Origin: Sulfuricella denitrificans
Lineage (GTDB): Bacteria > Pseudomonadota > Gammaproteobacteria > Burkholderiales > Sulfuricellaceae
Direction: 5' to 3'
Length of the DNA stretch: 64,000 nucleotides
Assembly (NCBI GenBank): GCA_002632355.1
Contig: NSJJ01000001.1
Location: 186,001-250,000, forward strand
The position numbers and the translations under genes were made by a program. The notes under the pieces are model-generated. The model was not told the DNA's origin. It made no database searches and saw nothing but the letters and a program-made list of their open reading frames with translations. This document shows, one piece after another, positions 52,537 to 58,422 of the stretch (positions within the stretch are counted from its first letter, which is position 1; the number at the start of each line of letters is the position of its first letter).

Positions 52537-52723
52537 GACATTTTGTTGTCCTTTTGTTCTTAACCTTGTCTCAAGGTATGAAACCCAATCCGCGCTGAAT
52601 TCAAGAGAGGAACTGGCGGAAAGGGAAAACCGCCAGGGTCGGGTCTTGAATTATCACATATTTAAACGGACTCTAAGTTTTATACGATGATTCAAGACCT
52701 GACCCCGTGCCCTACCTTCATTT
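52537..52723. other. Non-coding stretch with palindromes and a cassette leader
   Basis: No full gene is visible. It contains a copy of the leader AAAGGACAACAAAATG seen before the first cassette gene, running straight into the attC-like site, a 7-bp stem CTGGCGG / CCGCCAG and a longer inverted repeat (52636-52706). Confidence 0.5.
52613..52706. repeat. Composite palindromic element (REP/MITE-like)
   Basis: A stem CTGGCGG / CCGCCAG is followed by outer arms GGGTCGGGTCTTGAAT and ATTCAAGACCTGACCCC (one mismatch) around a 38-base AT-rich centre. Related CAAGAC.TG.CCCC sequence appears at 51012-51026. Confidence 0.55.
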
Positions 52724-52981
52724 TTAATCGTTGGGCTTTGCAATGAGCGGGAATTGACTAGGATTAAGGATTGACTCAAGCGCTAAATCAACATCGAGTA
52801 GTGGCCAGTAGAGATGGTTTTTGCTTGGCCTCTCTACGGTTGTAATTTCATCAATGGTAGCTTGCTTGAACCAGGGGAATTCAGAAAACGCAACAAAAAC
52901 CTCCTCGTCATCCAACAGCAGCCAGAACCCTTTATTTGAGGCGAGCGAAACTTCAATTTCCGAAGTGCGTGTGCCAAGCAT
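52724..52981 (-). CDS. DUF2442 protein (probable antitoxin-like partner)
   Basis: An 85-residue protein matching DUF2442: NKGFWLLLDDEEVFVAFSEFPWFKQATIDEITTVERPSKNHLYWPLLDVDLALESILNPSQFPLI. DUF4160-DUF2442 pairs are common on mobile DNA and are viewed as toxin-antitoxin-like, though the roles are not firmly settled. ATG at 52981 has AGGAGG at ideal spacing, placed inside the 3' end of the upstream DUF4160 gene, giving a 29-bp overlap. The track start at 52987 is a TTG. Confidence 0.8.
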   Translation of the reverse strand: MLGTRTSEIEVSLASNKGFWLLLDDEEVFVAFSEFPWFKQATIDEITTVERPSKNHLYWPLLDVDLALESILNPSQFPLIAKPND

Positions 52982-53205
52982 GGACAACCTCCTCGAAAGT
53001 GTTGCTGAACCAATGAGAACGCTTCGCTCAATTGTTTTTGTGAAAGGCCTTGGTTCATTGCCAATTCAATGTTCGGTTCGAGCCAGAATTTGGCTTCACC
53101 ATCAGTGTGAGAAACGTGAATATGAATATGTAGCTCTTCGCGAGAGAAGAATAAAGAAACGAAAAGAGCCTTCACGGAAAACGGTAGGAGCCGTTTCAAA
53201 ATCAT
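52953..53205 (-). pseudogene. DUF4160 gene with an apparent frameshift
   Basis: The first frame reads REELHIHIHVSHTDGEAKFWLEPNIELAMNQGLSQKQLSEAFSLVQQHF, typical of DUF4160. The expected family ending, EEVVHAWHTHFGN and a TGA at 52953, lies in another frame; removing the single base near 52995 joins the two. As sequenced, the protein would run into an unrelated tail. This is a mutation, a sequencing error or, less likely, +1 frameshifting at TTT-C. It overlaps the DUF2442 gene, whose ribosome binding site it contains. Confidence 0.65.
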
Positions 53206-53235
53206 AGCAGTTCTTGGCTATGCAACGTTAATTAT

Positions 53236-53250
53236 GCCCAACGTTGGATG
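53236..53250 (-). repeat. Partial attC (3' end) beside IS110 remnant
   Basis: On the minus strand ATCCAACGTTGGGC carries a canonical GTTGGGC core-site end. The 5' part of the site is missing; an IS110 N-terminal coding fragment lies about 20 bp away on the other side. Confidence 0.5.
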
Positions 53251-53269
53251 TGACCGGACGGGCGCTTGT

Positions 53270-53359
53270 GTTATTACCATAGGGATTGATCTCGCCAAGA
53301 ATATTTTTGCGCTGCACGGCGTGAATGAGAGCGGTAAGGCCGCGCTGGTCAACCCCCAA
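53270..53359 (+). pseudogene. IS110-family transposase remnant (N-terminal fragment)
   Basis: About 30 residues (VITIGIDLAKNIFALHGVNESGKAALVNP) match the start of IS110/IS1111 transposases, including the first DEDD-type aspartate (GIDLAKN). Coding sense is lost afterwards, so it is not functional. Some IS110-like elements target integron attC sites, and this remnant lies beside a partial attC. Confidence 0.7.
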
Positions 53360-53391
53360 TTTGCCCAATGTCTATTCACGGGGAGGCAGGT

Positions 53392-53718
53392 TCACACGGC
53401 AGACGAAAAGCGATTTGGCTCTTTGCCTTCCTGAACAGCCCACACGATCAGGATGATCCAGCCAATTATTGGAATAAACCAGAGTAGAAGAAACCATCCA
53501 CTCCTGTCGGTGTCATGTAACCGCCGCGCTCCGACTGCCAAAGACGGCAGCAGAACTGCCAAGGAAAATAGCCCTGACACAGCTTCGCTCACCATGCCTG
53601 ATGCCGCAGATGCTAGAAATGTAAAAAGGAAAAACCACCAATACTCTGACCGGGTGGCTCGTCCTTCAAACGTCGCGTATTTTGAGAAGCATATGCTAAT
53701 GGATTCGCCGAACGTCAT
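53392..53718 (-). CDS. DUF805 small membrane protein (cassette-like)
   Basis: A 108-residue membrane protein: the N-terminal FSKYATFEGRATRSEYWWFFLFTFLA is the DUF805 hallmark, and ARRLHDTDRSGWFLLLWFIPIIGWIILIVW follows. About three helices are predicted. ATG at 53718 follows AAGGAG and is preferred over the track start at 53781. It sits between two attC-like sites, so it is probably a captured cassette. Confidence 0.85.
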   Translation of the reverse strand: MTFGESISICFSKYATFEGRATRSEYWWFFLFTFLASAASGMVSEAVSGLFSLAVLLPSLAVGARRLHDTDRSGWFLLLWFIPIIGWIILIVWAVQEGKEPNRFSSAV

Positions 53719-53810
53719 TTGATTTCTCCTTTGATAAGTGTATTGGAAAAGCATAAATATTGCGGTTTCTGGCATCAACATCTTTAGAGAACAGTTTATT
53801 CAGATAGGGC

Positions 53811-53880
53811 GCCCAATTTTTAAGCTGTGGGGCGCAAGCCGCATCGCGGCGCAGCGTCACACACGAGTGCATTGTTATGA
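53811..53880 (-). repeat. attC-like site after the first cassette gene
   Basis: On the minus strand it begins TCATAAC just after the cassette gene stop, includes a GCCGC-GAT-GCGGC central hairpin and CAGCTT, and ends ATTGGGC, one base off GTTRRRY. It shares CGCCCC..AGCTT and GCTGCGCC with the site at 52489-52536, so both are copies of one attC type. Confidence 0.6.
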
Positions 53881-53882
53881 GC

Positions 53883-54248
53883 TTATTTAACTTTGCACTT
53901 TCCATAATACTGGGATGGAAGCATCTCACCGAACATTACTGAATTTCTGCTATGAACAGAGTTGAGTTTGCGATCGATTGCTGTAGTCATGATATTGCCA
54001 GTTGAAGTTACCTCTAAAAATGCGAGTTGATCACTTGATTCGATTAGCTTCACTTCTGTACTTCCATTGTTACCAAGCAGATAGCTTTTCCCCGCTGCCT
54101 TATCGACTATGAAATTCAGTTCAAATTTCTCTTTAACCTTGTGGCCTCCCTCTTGGTCGCTATATCTGGTGTAGTTGCAGGAATATGTCGTTGTATCTGC
54201 GAAAGCTAGAGCAGGGAGCAGTAATAACAAGAATGCGGCCAGTTTCAT
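53883..54248 (-). CDS. Unknown secreted protein, first cassette
   Basis: A 121-residue protein with an obvious signal peptide (MKLAAFLLLLLPALAFAD), cleaved near AFA. The mature part is beta-rich (TTTYSCNYTRYSDQEGGHKVKEKFELNFIVDKAAGKSYLLGN) with two cysteines that may form a disulfide. No family is recognised. ATG at 54248 follows AAAGGACAAC; the track start at 54293 is not supported. It lies directly at the attI-like junction and is the first cassette of the relic. Confidence 0.65.
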   Translation of the reverse strand: MKLAAFLLLLLPALAFADTTTYSCNYTRYSDQEGGHKVKEKFELNFIVDKAAGKSYLLGNNGSTEVKLIESSDQLAFLEVTSTGNIMTTAIDRKLNSVHSRNSVMFGEMLPSQYYGKCKVK

Positions 54249-54262
54249 TTTGTTGTCCTTTA

Positions 54263-54330
54263 GCACAACGTTGTATAGCCGACAAATCGGCAAATAAAAG
54301 CATATCGGTCAGTCTGATAATCTCAATCGC
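54263..54330 (-). other. attI-like junction between intI fragment and first cassette
   Basis: On the minus strand CAACGTTGTGC lies 7 to 17 bases before the first cassette leader, matching the position of an integron attI core (GTTGTGC, near the GTTRRRY consensus). The intI fragment lies on the other side, reading away, as in canonical integrons. Confidence 0.5.
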
Positions 54331-54380
54331 TGAGATAGCATGTTGTTTATTCATGATTCTTTGTGAACTGGATACTTATT

Positions 54381-54548
54381 GTGTCCGATAATCTTTCCAT
54401 ATCCGTTACTGCGCCAGAACCCCAAAAATGTATGAATCAGGTGCGGGATCGCATGCGGCTCAAGCATTACAGCCTGCGTACTGAAATGGCATATTCAGGC
54501 TGGATTAAACGCCATATTTTCTTTCACGGCAAGCGTTACCCAAAGTCA
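54381..54548 (+). pseudogene. intI: Truncated integron integrase (intI) fragment
   Basis: About 55 residues of intI sequence: KCMNQVRDRMRLKHYSLRTEMAYSGWIKRHIFFHGKRYP matches the N-terminal core-binding domain of integron integrases. After KRYPKS the similarity ends and only about 15 unrelated residues follow before a stop, so the catalytic domain is missing. It reads divergently from the cassette genes, the canonical layout. The roughly 100 bp up to the next gene hold nothing recognisable. Confidence 0.75.
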
Positions 54549-54652
54549 GTAAAGACGGGTCGGCATATTCGAAATGAAGCGCCAGTGTGCGAAGACTGAT
54601 GCCTGCAGGGATGTTGCCTTTGAGGTTGCTCCACGCTGCAGCAGATTCAGGC

Positions 54653-57079
54653 TCAGAACAGTTTGGTCTGCGGCTGTTTCTCGGCTTTTTCCATGAACTG
54701 GTCGAATTCCTGGGACGACAGTGCCGGGTTGCACAGGAAGCCCTGAAATTCGTCACACCCTGCGGATGCCAGGAAGTGGCGCTGGATTTCGGTTTCTACG
54801 CCTTCGGCAATGACGCGCAATTTGAGGGCGCGGGCCAGGCTGATAATGGCTTTGACAATCGCTGTATCGCTGTCATTGGCGGGCAGGTCGGAAATGAAGG
54901 AGCGGTCGATTTTCAGCCGGTAGATCGGGAAACGTTTGAGGTAGCTTAGGCTGGAATAGCCCGTGCCAAAATCGTCGATCGATAGTCTCACGCCCAGTTC
55001 GGCCAGTGCATCGAGGCGCGCCAGCGCATCGTCCACATCGCGCAGCAGGATGGATTCGGTCAATTCGAGTTCCAGTAGCTGAGGCGGAAGCGAGCTTGCG
55101 CGCAATGCTTCGGCAACGCCTTCGACAAAGTTTTTCTGCTGGAATTGCAGTGCGGAGACGTTTACCGCGATGGCCAGGGTCCAGCCTTGCGCCTGCCATC
55201 GGGCGCACTGCCGGATGGCTTCGGTGAGTACCCAGTTGCCGATGGCCACGATGACGCCGGTTTCTTCTGCCACTGGAATGAAACGTGCGGGAGGGATGTT
55301 GCCCAGTTCTTCGTCGTGCCAGCGGATCAGGGCTTCCGCACCGAAAATATCGCCGCTGGCAAGGTCTACCTGGGGCTGGTAGTGCAGGCGGAATGCCTCG
55401 TTTTCGAGCGCCAGCCGCATGGCATGGTCAAGCTTCATGCGCGACAGCAGCCCGATGTTCATCTGGCGCTGGTAAAAACGAAAATCCGAGCGCCCGCGCT
55501 CCTTGACGTAATACATGGCGCTGTCGGCATTCTTGATCAGGTTGTCCATGGTGACACCGTCACCCGGGTAGAGCGCGATGCCGATGCTGCAGGTCACGGT
55601 GAAGCACATTTCGTCCAGGCAGAAGGGACGGGATAATGCCTCCAGAATACGCCGTGCAGTGCTTTCGGCGCCATGTTCATCCACCTGGTTGAGCAGCAGG
55701 ACAAATTCGTCCCCGCCTAGTCGCGCGGCAGTGTCGATATGGCGCAGACATCCCTTGATCCGTTCCGATACTTCGATCAGCACGCGGTCGCCGAACAGGT
55801 GGCCAAGAGAATCATTGATATGCTTGAAATGATCCAGGTCGAGAAACAGCACTGCGCAGGAGCCACCGTTGCGATCGGCAAAACTCAGCGCCTGATCGAT
55901 GCGTTCCGCCAGCAGCAGCCGGTTTGGCAGTCCGGTGAGCACGTCGTTGTAAGCCAGTTCCTCGATGCGTTTGCGAGCCGCATGAGTTTCGCTCAGATCC
56001 TTGAGGAAGCCGATGTAGTGTATGGGCTCGCCATGCTCGTCCAGGACGCGGACCATCGACGCAAGGCACAGATAAGGTTTGCTGCTCTTGTGCCGGATCC
56101 AGGCTTCGCCTGCCCATAAACCCAGGCGCGTAAGCTGCTCCATGACTTGCTCGATGAAGGCATTTTCACTGAGGTCTGAAAAAAACTCGCGTGAAGGCCG
56201 ATCCAGCAGCTCTGCCTGAATATGGCCGGTCAGGCGTTCGCAACTCGGGTTGACGGCAATGACCTGATGCGCGGCATCGGTAACAAATATGGCGTCCAGG
56301 CTGGATTCGAAAACTTTCGAGGCAAGTTGCAGACGGGTTTCGTTGGCCAGCCGCTGGGTAATGTCGCGATAGGAAAACACCCGTCCGATCGGTCTGCCAC
56401 GCGCATACTGGGGCAAAGTGACGCGCTCCAGCACATGGCCGGATCGCAGCACCAGCACGTCGGTCGCTTCCAGCAGCGGAGATCGGGTGATCCGTCCGAG
56501 GCGCTCCAGATATTGTTCCGAATCCAGAACGTTCTGGCACATCCAGGTGTAGACGGCCGTATCGTTGCGCTGGGTGAGCAATTCCTGCGGCAAGCTCCAC
56601 ATCTCGGCAAAGCGCTGGTTGTAGCCCCGGATGCCGCCTTCCAGATCGGACACCAGAATCCCGTCTGCGGTGGATTCGAGTGTGGCGCGGAGCTCGGCAA
56701 CAATTTTTTCGAGCTCGTTCTCCACCTGCCGCTGGGCGCTCTGGTCGCGTGCTGCCACGACGTAGACCGAAGCGTCCTGTCCGGCCTTGATGAGCGACAC
56801 GCGGCGCTCGACCTGAACCGTCGATCCATCCCGGCGGCGCAGCAGGGTTTCGGAAAAAATCTGGTCGGAAAGCCCTGCAGCTACATCTTCCCAAAAAAAG
56901 ATGTCTTCCGGCGTGGCAGAGAGTTCGATGACAGGGTGACCGATGAATGTACCCGGCTCTGCGCCAAGCAAGACCTCCGCTGCACGGTTCACGGCCACGA
57001 TACGCAACTCGATCGGGTCCACCACCCATACCGCTTCGATCATGCCTTCGATAAGGGGCTGCCAGGTGCAGTCCCTCAT
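54653..57079 (-). CDS. PAS-GGDEF-EAL cyclic-di-GMP protein
   Basis: About 808 residues without transmembrane helices. Three PAS-like domains are visible (GMIEAVWVVDPIELRIVAVNRAAEVLLG; ESTADGILVSDLEGGIRGYNQRFAEMW; SLDAIFVTDAAHQVIAVNPSCERLTG), then GGDEF with the intact motif RLGGDEFVLLL and EAL with EALIRW and DDFGTGYSSLSYL. Both catalytic sites look intact, so activity could be cyclase, phosphodiesterase or both. The ATG at 57079 overlaps the upstream HD-GYP stop by 4 bp (ATGA); the track start at 57130 lies inside that gene. Confidence 0.92.
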   Translation of the reverse strand: MRDCTWQPLIEGMIEAVWVVDPIELRIVAVNRAAEVLLGAEPGTFIGHPVIELSATPEDIFFWEDVAAGLSDQIFSETLLRRRDGSTVQVERRVSLIKAGQDASVYVVAARDQSAQRQVENELEKIVAELRATLESTADGILVSDLEGGIRGYNQRFAEMWSLPQELLTQRNDTAVYTWMCQNVLDSEQYLERLGRITRSPLLEATDVLVLRSGHVLERVTLPQYARGRPIGRVFSYRDITQRLANETRLQLASKVFESSLDAIFVTDAAHQVIAVNPSCERLTGHIQAELLDRPSREFFSDLSENAFIEQVMEQLTRLGLWAGEAWIRHKSSKPYLCLASMVRVLDEHGEPIHYIGFLKDLSETHAARKRIEELAYNDVLTGLPNRLLLAERIDQALSFADRNGGSCAVLFLDLDHFKHINDSLGHLFGDRVLIEVSERIKGCLRHIDTAARLGGDEFVLLLNQVDEHGAESTARRILEALSRPFCLDEMCFTVTCSIGIALYPGDGVTMDNLIKNADSAMYYVKERGRSDFRFYQRQMNIGLLSRMKLDHAMRLALENEAFRLHYQPQVDLASGDIFGAEALIRWHDEELGNIPPARFIPVAEETGVIVAIGNWVLTEAIRQCARWQAQGWTLAIAVNVSALQFQQKNFVEGVAEALRASSLPPQLLELELTESILLRDVDDALARLDALAELGVRLSIDDFGTGYSSLSYLKRFPIYRLKIDRSFISDLPANDSDTAIVKAIISLARALKLRVIAEGVETEIQRHFLASAGCDEFQGFLCNPALSSQEFDQFMEKAEKQPQTKLF

Positions 57080-58362
57080 GTGTTTTCTCCGGAAGAAGGC
57101 GTTTCGCGCGCCCGCTCGAAGAAGTAGCACATGCGCTTGCGCGGAGACAGGTAATCAAAGGTGTTTTTCGGCAATTGCAGCGGTTTCAGGCTGCGGCGTA
57201 TGCCGATTTTGGGTTCGTCTTCCAGGTCGATGATAAGCGCTTCTTCCCTGGGAATCTGCGGGTCGTGAATAATGATGCGCGGCCTCAGCGGGCGGCAGGA
57301 ATTGACGGAAACCACCAGCGCGAAACGCTCGTCTGAGAGTTGCACCACCGAGCCGGGGGGGTAGACCCCCATCATGCGCACGAACAGTGACAGGGTGGCT
57401 GCGTGAAACTGGGATTTCCGCTGGGCAAAGATCAGTGCCAGTGCTTCGTGCGGTGTGATTGCCAGAGCCGGATTTCCCGGGTTGCAAAGATTGTCGTACA
57501 TGTTGACGAGCGTCACGATGCGGCTTGGCTGCGACAGGTATTTATCCGTGATGTGCTGCGGATAGCCCGAGCCGTCGGCCAGTTCATGATGCTGGCCGAT
57601 CACCAGCAAGGCGCTTGGAGAAAGGCCCATTTTCTGCCCCAGCGTGACGCCGTGGGCAACGTGCGCCTGATAAACCTCGCGCTCCGAAGTCGTGAATTGC
57701 TCATCGCTCCAGCGCAGACGGCCGGGCAGCTCGATTTTTCCAATGTCGTGCAGCAGGGCGCCCATGCCCACGTCCAGTAATTCCTGTTCGCCCAGTCCGC
57801 TGGCTTTGCCGAGCAGGAGTGAAATGACGGTCACGTTGATCGAGTGGAGCGAAGTTTTTTCACCGGCATTCTCCGACAGTAGCCGGATGCAGGCTTCATG
57901 TTCACCCATGATCTCGCTCAGGAAACCCCTGATCAGGGTTTCCGACTGTTCACGCGATACCGTGGGCCGGGAATGTACTGTTTCGACGGCCTGCCTGTAG
58001 GTGTTGCTGGCATTCGCAAACTGGCGCTCACAGACTTGCAGACTGGCCCGCTGGCTCGAGAGCAGGTCGCGGCGCTGACGTCTGGCAGCCATTTCCGGGG
58101 ACTCTTCTTCAGCCTCGATTTCAGGTGGCCGATCGGTCATGTCGGCCGCGAGGTACTGCTGCTGGATTTCAGGATCGCTTTTGTCCGGGGAAAAACGGAC
58201 GCGCTCAAGGCCCAGGGTGCGCACAATGTCGATCTGTTCCTGAGAGCGGAGGGTGAAGCTGTTCATGGGAAAGGGATGATCCATCCAGCCAAGGTCGAGG
58301 TGGATGTGCATCCCGATGCGCAACAGGGTTATGTCGATAAATAGAGGCTGACTGTCGCCCAT
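57076..58362 (-). CDS. HD-GYP domain phosphodiesterase
   Basis: About 428 residues with an N-terminal DUF3391-like region (IDITLLRIGMHIHLDLGWMDHPFPMNSF) and a C-terminal HD-GYP domain. The metal motif is LLHDIGKIELPGRL and the signature HHELADGSGYP is intact, so the protein should cleave c-di-GMP. It is translationally coupled (4-bp overlap) to the GGDEF-EAL gene. ATG at 58362 is preferred; the track uses a TTG three codons earlier. Confidence 0.92.
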   Translation of the reverse strand: MGDSQPLFIDITLLRIGMHIHLDLGWMDHPFPMNSFTLRSQEQIDIVRTLGLERVRFSPDKSDPEIQQQYLAADMTDRPPEIEAEEESPEMAARRQRRDLLSSQRASLQVCERQFANASNTYRQAVETVHSRPTVSREQSETLIRGFLSEIMGEHEACIRLLSENAGEKTSLHSINVTVISLLLGKASGLGEQELLDVGMGALLHDIGKIELPGRLRWSDEQFTTSEREVYQAHVAHGVTLGQKMGLSPSALLVIGQHHELADGSGYPQHITDKYLSQPSRIVTLVNMYDNLCNPGNPALAITPHEALALIFAQRKSQFHAATLSLFVRMMGVYPPGSVVQLSDERFALVVSVNSCRPLRPRIIIHDPQIPREEALIIDLEDEPKIGIRRSLKPLQLPKNTFDYLSPRKRMCYFFERARETPSSGENT

Positions 58363-58422
58363 GTTCTTCAATTCTAGAAATCCCCAATGATAATTTATAT
58401 CACGGACGGCCCGGTCCGTTTA

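Larger units (their letters stand above)
52049..54548. mobile_element. intI (truncated): Decayed integron with cassette array
   Basis: A truncated intI fragment diverges from a series of short minus-strand genes (secreted protein, DUF805, DUF4160/DUF2442, glycosylase-like) separated by attC-like sites and an attI-like junction. With no catalytic integrase domain, the array cannot move by itself. One gap carries an IS110 remnant, another a palindromic element. The OmpA-like gene beyond 52006 is probably host. Confidence 0.7.
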
